64,000 nt of DNA from Micromonospora terminaliae (GCF_009671205.1 NZ_CP045309.1:5022001-5086000); one strand, 5' to 3'. Shown: positions 50,575 to 61,630, counted from the stretch's first letter. Translations and numbers: made by a program. Notes: generated by a model from the sequence alone, not told the origin.

Positions 50575-52998
50575 ATGCAGGCCGGCCCGCCCACCGCACC
50601 CGTACCCCCGTTTCCTCCCGCTCGCCCGGACACCGGGCCGTGGCCGGTGGTAGCCGCGGTGGTGACCGGCCTCTGGGCCGTGCTGGTCGCGGTGCCGGGC
50701 CAGCTCGTCGGCTGGGTGGTCGACCAGCTCGTGCTGGTCGCCGGCCTGGACCGCTCGCTCGCCGTGTGGCCGGTGGTGGCGCTGGTCACCGTGCTGCTGG
50801 TGGGCGCGCCCACGCTGGCGCTCGCGCTGCTCCCCCGCTCCCCCGCGATCCGGGCGACCGGCCGCGCGTGGCTGGCGGCAACCCTGGCGCTCGGCGCGCT
50901 GACCCTGTTGCGGGCGCTGCCGCCGGTGCACCACGAGGCGTACCTGGCCGCGCTGGCCGCGACCGCCGCGCTGCTCGCCCTGGTCCTCGCTCGGCTGATC
51001 CGCCGCCGGTCCACCCCTCCGGCGTCCGCCGGTGCGCGCGGGCGGTTCGGGCCGCTGACGCTGCTGGCGGCGGCGGCCGGGCTGGCGTCGCTGCTGCCCT
51101 GGGTGTGGGTGGGCGCGCTGGGCGGCGCGCTGGAGACGCTGCTCGCCGCGCTCGCCGCCGCCGCGCTCGGCGCGCTCGCCGGGGTGCTCCTCGGCCCCGC
51201 GTTCTGGGCCGCGTTCGCCGTCGGCGCCCCGCCGCGGCCGGCCCGGCTCGTGCTGGTGGGCGGGCTGGTCGCCGGGGTGAGCCTGGCGCTGCTGGGCGCC
51301 GGGGCCGGCCAGTCCGGGGCGCAGCTGCCGGCGCTGTTCCTGCTGCCGCCGCTCGGCTTCGTGCTGGGCGCGCTGGAGGCGGCGGCCCGGCACGCCGGTC
51401 GGCCGGCCGGACGGCGGCCGGCGCGCTGGCTGGTCGGCCTCGCGCTGCTCGGGCCGCTGGCGTTCGCCGACCCGGAGGAGGTCACCGTCCTGCTGGCCAC
51501 GACCCGCGACGTCCCGTTCTGGGTCGCGGTCGCGACCGGCGCCGCGTTCGCCGTCGCGGTCCTGCTCGCCGTCGGGTACGGGGTGCTGCTCGCCCGGCCC
51601 CGTGCCCGCGCGCCCCGGCGCGGCCTCGCCGGACTGGTCGCCGCGGCCCTGCTCGCCGCCGTGGTGGTGGTGTACGCGGTCCCCGGCCAGCCCGGCCTGC
51701 ACGGGGAACGCCTGCTCGTGGTGCTCCGCGAGCAGGCGGACCTGACCGGCATCCCCGCGGGGGCGCCCGGTCGGGCGGGCCGGGACGCGCGGGCGGCCGA
51801 GGTCTACCGGCGGCTCGTGGCCACGGCCGGGCGCACCCAGGGCGACCTGCGCCGGGAGCTGACCCGGCTGCGCCTGCACCCGACGCCGTACTACCTGGTC
51901 AACGCCATCGAGACGGACGGCGGGCCGGCGGTCCGGGCGTGGCTCGCCGGCCGGCCGGAGGTGGCCCGGGTGCTGGTCAGCCAGCGGCTGCGGCCGCTGC
52001 CCGCGGCTGCGCCCCCGACCCGGGGCACCGTGCCGGCGCCGACCGGTCCGGCCTGGAACGTCTCGCTGATCGGCGCGGACCGGGTCTGGTCGGAGCTGGG
52101 CGTGACCGGCGCCGGCGTGGTGGTGGGCAGCTCGGACTCCGGTGTGGACGGCCGGCACCCGGCCCTGGCCGCCGGCTTCCGCGGTGGCGACGACTCCTGG
52201 TACGACCCCTGGGAGCACCGCCCGACGCCGGCCGACCGGGGCGGCCACGGGACGCACACGGTGGGCAGCGCGGTGGGCCGGAACGGGATCGGGGTGGCCC
52301 CCGGGGCGAGCTGGGTCGGCTGCGTGAACCTGGACCGCAACCTGGGCAGCCCGGCGCGCTACCTGGACTGCCTGCAGTTCATGCTGGCCCCGTTCCCGCC
52401 GGGCGGGGACCCGCTCACCGACGGACGGCCGCAGCGGGCGCCGGACGTGCTGACCAACTCGTGGGGCTGCCCGCCCGTGGAGGGCTGCGACGCGGGGGCG
52501 CTGCGGCCGGCGACCGCCGCGCTGGCCGCGGCCGGCATCCTCGTGGTGGCCGCCGCCGGCAACACCGGCCCGTACTGCGGCTCCATCGCGGACCCGCCGG
52601 CGCCGTACCCGGACGTGCTCACGGTCGGTGCGGTCGACCGGGCCCGCCGGCTCACCCGGTTCTCCAGCCGGGGGCCGGCGGCCGGTGGCGCCGCCAAGCC
52701 GGACCTCGTGGCGCCGGGCGCCGCGGTGCCGTCGGCGTACCCGGGGGGTGGTTACGCCACGCTGGACGGCACCTCGATGGCGACCCCGCAGGTGGCCGGC
52801 GTGGTGGCGCTCATGTGGTCGGCCAACCCGGCGCTGGTCGGCGACCTGGACCGGACCCGGCGGATCCTGGCCGAGACGGCCACGCCGGCCGTGGTGCCTG
52901 CCGACGCGCCCTGCGGCGGCACCCGGAACCTGGTGGGCGCGGGGCTGGTCGACGCGTACGCGGCGGTCCGTGCCGCGCGGGCCGCGGACCTCGGTTAA
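50575..52998 (+). CDS. Membrane-embedded S8 (subtilisin-like) serine protease
   Basis: An 807-residue protein with an unusual layout: about 390 residues of Ala/Leu-rich multi-pass membrane sequence (roughly ten helices), a short extracytoplasmic linker, then a subtilase domain (about residues 500-800). The catalytic triad is Asp521 in SSDSGVDGRHPAL, His558 in GHGTHTVGS and Ser734 in GTSMATPQVAG; the oxyanion Asn is in AAAGNTG. Most subtilases have a signal peptide and propeptide instead. ATG 50575 is chosen; GTG 50566 is possible. Substrate unknown. Confidence 0.86.
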   Translation: MQAGPPTAPVPPFPPARPDTGPWPVVAAVVTGLWAVLVAVPGQLVGWVVDQLVLVAGLDRSLAVWPVVALVTVLLVGAPTLALALLPRSPAIRATGRAWLAATLALGALTLLRALPPVHHEAYLAALAATAALLALVLARLIRRRSTPPASAGARGRFGPLTLLAAAAGLASLLPWVWVGALGGALETLLAALAAAALGALAGVLLGPAFWAAFAVGAPPRPARLVLVGGLVAGVSLALLGAGAGQSGAQLPALFLLPPLGFVLGALEAAARHAGRPAGRRPARWLVGLALLGPLAFADPEEVTVLLATTRDVPFWVAVATGAAFAVAVLLAVGYGVLLARPRARAPRRGLAGLVAAALLAAVVVVYAVPGQPGLHGERLLVVLREQADLTGIPAGAPGRAGRDARAAEVYRRLVATAGRTQGDLRRELTRLRLHPTPYYLVNAIETDGGPAVRAWLAGRPEVARVLVSQRLRPLPAAAPPTRGTVPAPTGPAWNVSLIGADRVWSELGVTGAGVVVGSSDSGVDGRHPALAAGFRGGDDSWYDPWEHRPTPADRGGHGTHTVGSAVGRNGIGVAPGASWVGCVNLDRNLGSPARYLDCLQFMLAPFPPGGDPLTDGRPQRAPDVLTNSWGCPPVEGCDAGALRPATAALAAAGILVVAAAGNTGPYCGSIADPPAPYPDVLTVGAVDRARRLTRFSSRGPAAGGAAKPDLVAPGAAVPSAYPGGGYATLDGTSMATPQVAGVVALMWSANPALVGDLDRTRRILAETATPAVVPADAPCGGTRNLVGAGLVDAYAAVRAARAADLG

Positions 52999-53041
52999 CA
53001 ACCCTGTCCATTGGTCGACCGATGGCCTAGGGTCGGCGTCC

Positions 53042-53971
53042 ATGGACGTGGAGATCATCGAGCTGGGTCCGGACCGCCTGCCCGAGGTCGTCGACCTCTG
53101 CCGGCGCGCCCTGGACCTGCCGGAGGACGCCGCCGAGGCGCCGGCGATCGTGGCCACCCTCGCCGACCGGGCGGCGGCCGACCGGCCGGTGCTGCGGCTC
53201 GGCGCGGTTCGCGGCGGCGGGCTGGTCGGGGTGCTGGTCGGCTCGCTGTCCGCGCGGGACCCGCGGCTCGGTCACGTCGACCTGGTGGCGGTGGCTCCGG
53301 AGGAGCGCCGTCAGGGGGTCGGCGGCTCGCTGCTGGCCGAGGCCGAGGCCCGGCTCGCCGCGCTCGGCGCGGACGAGCTGCTGCTGGCCGGGAACGCGCC
53401 GCACTACGCCTGGCCGGGAATCGACGTGCGCTACACCCCGGCGGTCTGCGCCGCGCTGCGGCTCGGCTACCGGCAGGACCGGACGGCCTGGAACATGACC
53501 GCCGACCTCGGCGAGGGCTCGCCGGCCCTGCGCTCCACGGAGGTTGCCGAGCAGCGGCTGGCCGGCCGGGGCGTCACGGTACGCCGGGCCGAACCGGCGG
53601 ACCTGCCGGCGCTGGCCGAGTTCGCGCGGACCACGTTCGGCGGCGCCTGGGACGGTGAACTGGCCGGCTCGGTCGGGCGGCCGGACGCGGGCGCGCACCT
53701 GGCCGAGCGGGACGGCGAGGTCCTGGGCTTCGCCGCGTACGGGTCGTCGCGGCCGAGCTGGTTCGGGCCCATGGGGACCGCCCCGGCGGCCGAGGGCTCG
53801 GGCATCGGCGGGGTGCTGCTCCGGCGCTGCCTGCGCGACCAGGCGTCGGCCGGGATCGGGACGGCGCAGATCGGCTGGGTGGGCCCCGTGCCGTTCTACT
53901 CGGGTGCGGCGGGCGCGCGGATCGAGCGCGTGTTCTTCCTGTACCGGAAGGCGCTGAACGGACAGAAGTAA
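53042..53971 (+). CDS. Tandem GNAT acetyltransferase
   Basis: A 309-residue protein with two GNAT domains (about residues 1-160 and 180-309). The first has the acetyl-CoA motif VDLVAVAPEERRQGVGGSLL; the second has a weaker motif around GSGIGGVLLRRCL. The acceptor is unknown. It follows the subtilase after 43 bases, but the gap contains a promoter-like AT-rich patch. Its stop codon lies in a GTAACT-aa-AGTTAC palindrome (53968-53981). Confidence 0.85.
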   Translation: MDVEIIELGPDRLPEVVDLCRRALDLPEDAAEAPAIVATLADRAAADRPVLRLGAVRGGGLVGVLVGSLSARDPRLGHVDLVAVAPEERRQGVGGSLLAEAEARLAALGADELLLAGNAPHYAWPGIDVRYTPAVCAALRLGYRQDRTAWNMTADLGEGSPALRSTEVAEQRLAGRGVTVRRAEPADLPALAEFARTTFGGAWDGELAGSVGRPDAGAHLAERDGEVLGFAAYGSSRPSWFGPMGTAPAAEGSGIGGVLLRRCLRDQASAGIGTAQIGWVGPVPFYSGAAGARIERVFFLYRKALNGQK

Positions 53972-54055
53972 CTAAAGTTACATAGACGGCAATAACGCCG
54001 TTCGGCCTCCCCGGCATCGACGGGCCCCTACGGTCAGGGGTTAGAGGAGGCGGGC

Positions 54056-54298
54056 ATGACCACGGACGACGAACGGACCGACGACCAGCCGGCGAGCTGG
54101 CGACCGGTCGGCGAGCTTCCCGGCCAGTTGCCGTTCGACCGGCTCGACTTCGGCGACGCCGAGCAGCTCGCGGAGATGACCGGAGCCGACGGGCCGCCCA
54201 CCGAGGAACCACTGCAACCGGTGGACGAACCGATCCGGCTCACGCCGCCCTACGACCGGGCGCACAAGCGACGCAACCAACGCCGACTGCCGACCTGA
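54056..54298 (+). CDS. Small acidic protein of unknown function (80 aa)
   Basis: An 80-residue acidic, Pro-rich protein (MTTDDERTDDQPASW at the start) with a basic C-terminal tail (HKRRNQRRLPT). No family recognised; composition suggests disorder with a charged tail. Ribosome site GAGGAGG lies at about 54044, which supports translation. It is followed by a terminator and by convergent groEL. Confidence 0.7.
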   Translation: MTTDDERTDDQPASWRPVGELPGQLPFDRLDFGDAEQLAEMTGADGPPTEEPLQPVDEPIRLTPPYDRAHKRRNQRRLPT

Positions 54299-54322
54299 GA
54301 CATACGGGCCTGAGACATACGG

Positions 54323-54356
54323 AAGGGGGCGGACCGCTGACGCGGCCCGCCCCCTT
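54323..54356. terminator. Bidirectional terminator between small acidic gene and groEL
   Basis: Arms AAGGGGGCGG / CCGCCCCCTT are perfect over 10 bp with an inner CCGC/GCGG stem, ending in a short T-run on the plus strand and in an A-run partner on the minus strand. It sits between the stop of the 80-residue gene (54298) and of groEL (54381). Confidence 0.75.
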
Positions 54357-54380
54357 TCGGCGTGCTGGGTGAAGCTGGAC

Positions 54381-56186
<1,806 letters not shown>

Positions 56187-56201
56187 CTACCGTCCCGACC
56201 A

Positions 56202-56263
56202 TTGGCACTCACCGTACGCGAGTGCCAATGACTTGTTTAGCACTCTCCCTAGCCGAGTGCAAG
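56202..56263 (-). promoter_or_regulatory. Tandem CIRCE operators (HrcA sites) of groEL
   Basis: Copy 1, TTGGCACTC-N9-GAGTGCCAA, is perfect at 56202-56228. Copy 2, TTAGCACTC-N9-GAGTGCAAG, is at 56237-56263 and has a diverged right arm. Both match the CIRCE consensus TTAGCACTC-N9-GAGTGCTAA. They explain heat-shock control of groEL by HrcA; hrcA itself is not in the window. Confidence 0.93.
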
Positions 56264-56277
56264 CACGCTGCCCTCGC

Positions 56278-57573
56278 TCAGCCGAGTTCCGCGGCCAGCC
56301 GGGCGGCGTTCACCGGGCCTTCGTGAGCCCGCTGTTCGGCGTACGTGGCGACCAGCCCGACGAGCTGCGCCAGATAGGCCGGGGTGGTCAGCACCGCACC
56401 CGCCACGGCCAGCGTCGCGGCGCCCGCCGCGGTGCCCGGGGCGGCCATCGGGTCCGCCCCGAAGACGAGCTGGTTGATCAACCCGACCATCCCGTCCAGC
56501 ACCGCCGCGACGATCAGCACGCAGATGACCAGCGCCACCCGGCCCAGCACCAGGCCGAACCGCTGGTGGAACATCCGCCAGGCGCGGCCGATCGGCTCCT
56601 GCCGCTCGAACAGGTAGATCGGGCCGAACAGGGCGAACGCGAAGGCCGCGTAGAGGCCGGGCAGCAGGCAGAGGCAGGCGCCGACCGTGATGAGCAGCGA
56701 GGCCACGATGGTCCAGCCCCAGAGGCCGAGGGCGCGGCGCAGACCGTAGCGGAGCGCCGCGCCGACCCCCACCGGCTCACCGGCCGCCTGGCGGGCGACC
56801 ACCCAGGTGCCGGCGGCCCAGCCGGTGCTCTGCAGCGGGCCGAAGATCAGCGCGGCCAGCAGCACCGCGCCGTAGAAGGCGAAGATGTGCTCGAAATAGC
56901 CGTCGGGCAGCACCGGAGCGCCGTCCGGGCCGGTGACCGGCTGATCCGTCGGGGCGAGGGCGAGGGAGATGACCGCGATCGCCGCCGCCGGGACGGTCTG
57001 GGTCAGCAGCATGATCGGTAGGAGCTGCCGCCAGCCGCGCCGCAACGCGCCACCGCACCGGCCGAACCACCCGCCGATGCCGGCGTGCGGCGGGGTGACC
57101 AGCGGGTCCTGCGGGTCCAGGCCGGGGTGCCAGCCGGGCATCGGGTAGCCGGGATAGGCCCCGCCGGGCATCGGGTAGGGGTAGGCCGCGCCGGGCATCG
57201 GCGTCGTCGGCCAGGACCAGCCCTGCGGCGGCCCGGCCGGATCCACCGGATACGGCCCCCAGGGTTGACCCGGGGCTCCGGGCTGGCCGGTGGCTCCGGG
57301 CTGGCCGGGCACGGGCGGCCCGGCCGGTTCCGTCGGATACGGCCCCCACGGCTGGCCGGCGGCTCCGGGCTGGCTGGGCGGGGCGAAACCGCCGGGGCCG
57401 ACCGGCGGGCCGGGCACCGCGGGCGGGCCGGGTTGCGCCGGTACGACGGTGTCACCGGCGGCGGGCGGCCGGACCGCCTGGGCCGGGCTGACGGGCCGGG
57501 TCGGGTCGGCCGGGGCACCGGGCGACGCCGGGGGCACCGGCTCGGCGGAACCCGACGGGGGCAGGTCGGACAT
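56278..57573 (-). CDS. Pro/Gly-rich multi-pass membrane protein
   Basis: A 431-residue protein of unknown function. Residues about 1-165 are Pro/Gly/Ala-rich and contain repeated QPWGPYP units; residues about 175-425 hold around six transmembrane helices resembling the membrane domain seen in glycerophosphodiester phosphodiesterase-linked and DUF7544-like proteins ([37 protein letters not shown]). No catalytic domain is present. ATG 57573. Confidence 0.78.
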   Translation of the reverse strand: MSDLPPSGSAEPVPPASPGAPADPTRPVSPAQAVRPPAAGDTVVPAQPGPPAVPGPPVGPGGFAPPSQPGAAGQPWGPYPTEPAGPPVPGQPGATGQPGAPGQPWGPYPVDPAGPPQGWSWPTTPMPGAAYPYPMPGGAYPGYPMPGWHPGLDPQDPLVTPPHAGIGGWFGRCGGALRRGWRQLLPIMLLTQTVPAAAIAVISLALAPTDQPVTGPDGAPVLPDGYFEHIFAFYGAVLLAALIFGPLQSTGWAAGTWVVARQAAGEPVGVGAALRYGLRRALGLWGWTIVASLLITVGACLCLLPGLYAAFAFALFGPIYLFERQEPIGRAWRMFHQRFGLVLGRVALVICVLIVAAVLDGMVGLINQLVFGADPMAAPGTAAGAATLAVAGAVLTTPAYLAQLVGLVATYAEQRAHEGPVNAARLAAELG

Positions 57574-57656
57574 GAACCCTCCTCAGCGGCGATGGCTGGA
57601 ACGGCTCATGATCTTCCACGGCGCGGGCCTGCGCCGCAGCCCCCTGGTCGGGGTGA

Positions 57657-57684
57657 CGTGGCCGCCGATCGGGCGGCGGCCACG
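57657..57684 (-). terminator. Terminator after cold-shock gene
   Basis: Perfect 10-bp arms CGTGGCCGCC / GGCGGCCACG with an 8-base loop, 8 bases after the cold-shock stop codon on the minus strand. Confidence 0.7.
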
Positions 57685-57691
57685 AGAAGGA

Positions 57692-57895
57692 TCAGGCGAT
57701 GACGCGGACCCGCTCGGCCTGCGGGCCCTTCTGGCCCTGGGCGATCTCGAACTCGACCCGCTGGCCGTCGTCCAACGCCTTGTAGCCGTCCATCTCGATC
57801 GCGGAGAAGTGGACGAAGACGTCCTGCCCGCCGTCGACGGCGATGAAGCCGTAGCCCTTTTCCGAGTTGAACCACTTCACGGTGCCCTGTGCCAC
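57692..57895 (-). CDS. Cold-shock protein (CspA family)
   Basis: A 67-residue cold-shock domain protein, an RNA/DNA-binding chaperone. RNP1 is KGYGFI and RNP2 is VFVHFSAI; the usual start [11 protein letters not shown] is present. GTG 57895 begins VAQGTVKWF. The GQDVF variant at the loop is normal in actinomycetes. It is monocistronic with its own terminator. Confidence 0.95.
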   Translation of the reverse strand: MAQGTVKWFNSEKGYGFIAVDGGQDVFVHFSAIEMDGYKALDDGQRVEFEIAQGQKGPQAERVRVIA

Positions 57896-58115
57896 GGTGC
57901 ACTTCCTCACTCTGCGCGGCGTTCCACAACCCCGGGAGCCGGCGGACCGGCACCGGGCAGCCACCGGTTCAGCGATCGGCAACGCTGAATCGAGTGACCG
58001 AAATCGCACGCTACACGAGGCGTGACGACGGCGCACGACCACAAATCGGGCATATTCCGGGTGTGGACCCGCCCCGGCCGGCCGCGGACACCGGCCCTTC
58101 CGGTATGCATGCGAC

Positions 58116-58634
58116 ATGACCAGCGCGCCCACCACGACCACCGCCGTCCGCCGGATCCGCCCGGCAGACGCCGCCCGGATGCGGGCGCTCCGGCTGGAGA
58201 TGCTGGCCGACTCGCCGCTGGCGTTCCTGGAGACCGTGGCCGAGGCCGCCGCCCGTCCGCACGCCGAGTACGCGGCCCGGATCGCCGCCGTCTCCCGGGG
58301 CGAGCAGACCGCCCAGTTCGTCGCCGACCCGGGCGGTCGCCTGGTCGGCCACGCCGGCGGCACGGTCGCCCCGGAGGAGCCGGGGTTGACCTTGATCTAC
58401 GCCGTCTACGTGACGCCCGCCTGGCGGGGCAGCGGGCTGCTCGGCGCGCTGGTGGACGAGGTGGCCGCCTGGTCCCGGGCGTGCGGCCGGCCCGACCTCA
58501 TGCTGGAGGTGGTGGTCGGCAACGACCGCGCCTACCGGGCGTACGAGAAGCTGGGCTTCGTCGACACCGGCGTGCGCGTCCCGCACCCGAGAATCCCCGC
58601 CCTGAACGAACTCCAGATGCGCCGCCCCGCCTGA
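58116..58634 (+). CDS. GNAT-family acetyltransferase
   Basis: A 172-residue single-domain GNAT protein. The acetyl-CoA-binding motif is [22 protein letters not shown], and the C-terminal strand-helix contains [20 protein letters not shown]. Acceptor unknown. It stands alone, divergent from the cold-shock gene, and is followed by a structured 190-base intergenic region. Confidence 0.87.
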   Translation: MTSAPTTTTAVRRIRPADAARMRALRLEMLADSPLAFLETVAEAAARPHAEYAARIAAVSRGEQTAQFVADPGGRLVGHAGGTVAPEEPGLTLIYAVYVTPAWRGSGLLGALVDEVAAWSRACGRPDLMLEVVVGNDRAYRAYEKLGFVDTGVRVPHPRIPALNELQMRRPA

Positions 58635-58664
58635 CCCGACGAGCAGAACCCCGCCGACCAGGAA

Positions 58665-58809
58665 CCCTCCGCGAGGCAGCACCCCCAAGATCACCAATTC
58701 CTGGCCGAACGCGGAGACCACAATGACCAGGTCGGGTTTCCGGGGCAGGCCGCCTCGCGGAGGGATCAAGCCTGACCGCCCGGAGCGAGGCGGTCTGCCC
58801 CGGAAACCC
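58665..58809. repeat. Two overlapping, mutually exclusive inverted repeats
   Basis: 58665-58677 (CCCTCCGCGAGGC) pairs perfectly with 58752-58764. Separately, 58734-58758 pairs with 58785-58809 over 25 bp with one mismatch. The two share the segment 58752-58758, so only one can form fully. It lies between convergent genes (GNAT stop 58634, paaN stop 58825). Confidence 0.72.
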
Positions 58810-58824
58810 CAATCGCAACCACGA

Positions 58825-60498
58825 TCAGACGTGCCGCCGACTCTGCACGATCCGGAACCGGTTAACCACGTACGCCCCGTCCGTCAGCGCCGAGTTCGCC
58901 GCCGCGTTCGCCCCCGAGCCGTGGAAGTCGGAGAACGCCGCCGACTGGTTGACGAACACCCCGCCGGTCAGGTTGCAGGACAGGTGCACGCCGGCGTCGA
59001 TGGCCGCCGCCTCGGCCGCGTCCAGCACCGCCTCGTCGGTCGAGTAGACGCCCGCGGTCAGGGCACCCTTCTCGCCGACGGTCGAGCGGAGGATCTCCAG
59101 GCTGTGCGCGGTCGAGTCGGTCGCGATGGCGAACGAGATCGGGCCGAACCACTCGCGGGAGTAGGTCGTGGTGTCGGCCGCGTCGAGCTTCACCACGGTG
59201 GGCGTCCGGACCACGGCGTCCGGGAAGGACGGGTGCTCGACGGTCCGCGACTCCAGCACCGGCTCGCCGACCTTGGTGACCTCCTCCAGCCGCTCCAGCA
59301 CACCGTCGTTGACGATCGCGCCGGTGAGCTCGACACCCCGGGCCGGGTCGGCGGTGAGCTTGGCGACCGCACCGGCGATACCGGCGGCCACCTCGTCGAA
59401 GCTCCTGTGTCCCTGGTCCGTCTCGATGCCGTCCCGCGGGATCAGCAGGTTCTGGGAGGTGGTGCACATCTGGCCGCTGTACAGCGTCAGCGTGAAGCCC
59501 AGGTTGCGGCACATCCCGGCGAAGTCGTCGGTGGAGTCGATCACCACCGTGTTCAGGCCGGCCTTCTCCGTGTAGACGGCGGCCTGCCGGGCGTTGGCCT
59601 CCAGCCAGTCGCCGTACTCGGTGGAGCCGGTGAAGTCGACGATCTTGACGGCCGGGTGCAGGGCCAGCGTCGAGGCGAGCTTCTCGCCGGCCGCCTCGGG
59701 GGCGAGCTGCACGAGGTTCGGGTCGAAGCCGGCCTCGGCGAGCACCTGGCGGGCGTACTTCACGGTGATGGCGAGCGGCAGCACCGCGCGCGGGTGCGGC
59801 TTGACGACCACCGGGTTGCCGGTGGCCAGCGAGGCGAAGAGGCCGGGGTACGAGTTCCAGGTCGGGAAGGTGTTGCAGCCGATCACCAGCGCCACGCCGC
59901 GGGGCACCACGTGGAAGGTCTTGGTCATCCGCAGCGGGTCACCCTTGCCGGCGGCCTTCTCCCAGCCGGCGGTGCCCGGGTGGCGGGTCATCTCGGCGTA
60001 CGCGTAGGCGACCGCCTCCAGCGCCCGGTCCAGCGCGTGCGCGCCGCCGGCCTGGAAGGCCATCACGAAGGCCTGGCCGCTGGTGAACTGCACCGCGTTG
60101 GCCAGCTCGAACACGTTCCTGTGCAGCCGGTCGAGGATCTCCAGGCAGACGCCCGCCCGGGCCTGCGGGCCGGCGTCGCGCCAGGCCGGCAGGGCGGCGG
60201 TGGCGGCGGCCACGAGCTGGTCGGCGGTGGCGTGCGGATAGCGCACGTCGAGCGCCACGCCGAACGGGCTGACCTCGGTGGCGACCATGCCGCCGTCACC
60301 CGGCTGGTCGAGCGGGAAGTCGCCGCCCAGGTACGCCTCGAAGGCGGCCTTGCCGTCGGCGGCGGCGGTCTCGCCGTAGACCCGGGGGCTGGGCGACTCC
60401 GGATAGGCGGACCAGTACCCGCGCTCCGTGATCGCGGTCAGCGCCCGGTTGAGGGTCTCGGCGTGCCTGTCGTACAGGGGGTGCGGGGTCTCCGTCAT
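58825..60498 (-). CDS. paaN: PaaN-type aldehyde dehydrogenase (phenylacetate pathway)
   Basis: A 557-residue aldehyde dehydrogenase-fold protein of the actinobacterial PaaN group. Nucleotide-binding features are NTFPTWNSYPGLFASLATGN and the VDFTGSTEYGDWLEANA loop; the catalytic Cys is in YSGQMCTTSQNL, preceded by EKAGLNTVVID. In the phenylacetate route such enzymes oxidise the ring-opened aldehyde. No paaABCDE genes are adjacent, so it could serve another aldehyde. ATG 60498 chosen; an ATG at 60507 is possible. Confidence 0.88.
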   Translation of the reverse strand: MTETPHPLYDRHAETLNRALTAITERGYWSAYPESPSPRVYGETAAADGKAAFEAYLGGDFPLDQPGDGGMVATEVSPFGVALDVRYPHATADQLVAAATAALPAWRDAGPQARAGVCLEILDRLHRNVFELANAVQFTSGQAFVMAFQAGGAHALDRALEAVAYAYAEMTRHPGTAGWEKAAGKGDPLRMTKTFHVVPRGVALVIGCNTFPTWNSYPGLFASLATGNPVVVKPHPRAVLPLAITVKYARQVLAEAGFDPNLVQLAPEAAGEKLASTLALHPAVKIVDFTGSTEYGDWLEANARQAAVYTEKAGLNTVVIDSTDDFAGMCRNLGFTLTLYSGQMCTTSQNLLIPRDGIETDQGHRSFDEVAAGIAGAVAKLTADPARGVELTGAIVNDGVLERLEEVTKVGEPVLESRTVEHPSFPDAVVRTPTVVKLDAADTTTYSREWFGPISFAIATDSTAHSLEILRSTVGEKGALTAGVYSTDEAVLDAAEAAAIDAGVHLSCNLTGGVFVNQSAAFSDFHGSGANAAANSALTDGAYVVNRFRIVQSRRHV

Positions 60499-60550
60499 GC
60501 CCGCCATCATGCAACAGTCAGGCACCAGATCAGTAGTGGCCTGTCACAAG

Positions 60551-61570
60551 TCAGATCGTCAACTGCCAGTCGGTCGAGCCGGCCGCCGGGCGAAAGCCGA
60601 GTTGTTCGTTGATCGCGATCATGTGGCTGTTCGCAGCCGCGTTGAACGTGTCGACCACGCGCAGCTCCGGCTCGTGCGCGAGGACGTGCTCCAGATTCTC
60701 GATCTTGGTGAGCAGCCCGAGCCGGTGCCCGCGGTGGCCGGGGTCGACGATCGTGGTCTGCTGCCAGGCGTGCCAGGTGGTGTTGGCGGCCAGGCTGACC
60801 ATGCTCCAGGCGACGAGCCGGCCGGACGCCTCGTGCACGGCGCCGGCGCTGTACCGGCGGATCCCGCGCGCGTCGAGCGCCCGCTCCGTGCCACGGATCC
60901 GTTCGGCGTCGACCTTCTCCTGCTCCCATCCGAGGTCACCGAGGGGTGCGTCGACCAGCAGCCGCCCCTCCAGGTAGGCGACGTCGGCGACGTACTCCTC
61001 GGGGGCGCGCTGCCCCCAGCGGACGGTGCGGTAGCCGGCGGCGGCCGTGCGGGCCTCGGCGAGCAGGCCGGCCAGGCGCGGCCGGTCGAGGGCGGTGACG
61101 TCCAGCCGGCGGCGGACGTCGGCGAGCGCCGGCTTCGCGCCGACGGCCGCGGCGAAGGCGGCACCGGGCAACTCCCGGCCCTCCTCGCCGGGGAGGGCGG
61201 TGACGGTCGCCCCGACCAGCCGCTTGCCGCCGCGCTCGCGCAGCAGCCGCAGCCCGTGCTCGTGCAGGGCCCGCCCCACCCCGCGCCGGCGGTACGCGGG
61301 GTCCACCACCAGTTCGACGCTGGCGTTCTCGGTGTTGTCCAGGGTGTGCAGGTGCAGCCGGGCCCAGCCGGCGGGCACCCCGTCGAGGCGGGCCACCCAC
61401 CAGAGGGTGTCGACGCCCGGCATCGGGTGGCGCAACGGCGCTTCGAACCGTCGCCGGCACAGCGGCGGGAGGTCCGGTTCGTCCACGGCCTGGGCCGAAA
61501 CCGCCGTCCGGTACACCGCGTCGAGGGTCGCCTGGTCGGCCGGGTCGAGGGGTGCCACGGAGATGCCCAT
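60551..61570 (-). CDS. Tandem GNAT-like acetyltransferase
   Basis: A 339-residue protein with two GNAT-type halves. The first (about residues 1-150) has the acetyl-CoA motif VELVVDPAYRRRGVGRALHEHG; the second has TTIVDPGHRGHRLGLLTKIEN and ends VDTFNAAANSHMIAINEQLGF. The second half is the pattern of actinobacterial 'mycothiol synthase-like' GNATs, but key MshD features are absent and mshD is elsewhere. ATG 61570. A strong hairpin lies 27-60 bases upstream of the start. Confidence 0.85.
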   Translation of the reverse strand: MGISVAPLDPADQATLDAVYRTAVSAQAVDEPDLPPLCRRRFEAPLRHPMPGVDTLWWVARLDGVPAGWARLHLHTLDNTENASVELVVDPAYRRRGVGRALHEHGLRLLRERGGKRLVGATVTALPGEEGRELPGAAFAAAVGAKPALADVRRRLDVTALDRPRLAGLLAEARTAAAGYRTVRWGQRAPEEYVADVAYLEGRLLVDAPLGDLGWEQEKVDAERIRGTERALDARGIRRYSAGAVHEASGRLVAWSMVSLAANTTWHAWQQTTIVDPGHRGHRLGLLTKIENLEHVLAHEPELRVVDTFNAAANSHMIAINEQLGFRPAAGSTDWQLTI

Positions 61571-61596
61571 GCCCCCGAGCGTGACCCACCGCACAG

Positions 61597-61630
61597 CGAA
61601 GGGGCCAGCGGTTTTCCACTGGCCCCTTCG
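61597..61630 (-). terminator. Strong hairpin upstream of tandem GNAT gene
   Basis: Perfect 12-bp arms CGAAGGGGCCAG / CTGGCCCCTTCG with a 10-base loop containing TTTT. It could end transcription from thrC or from a promoter at about 61723-61751, or act as an attenuator before the GNAT gene. Confidence 0.6.

Noticed and set aside
48784..53157. 1457-codon open frame on the minus strand
   Set aside because: It is a shadow of glpD and of the opposite-strand subtilase. Its translation is Arg/Gly/Pro-rich and carries no domain, as expected for antisense frames in very GC-rich DNA.
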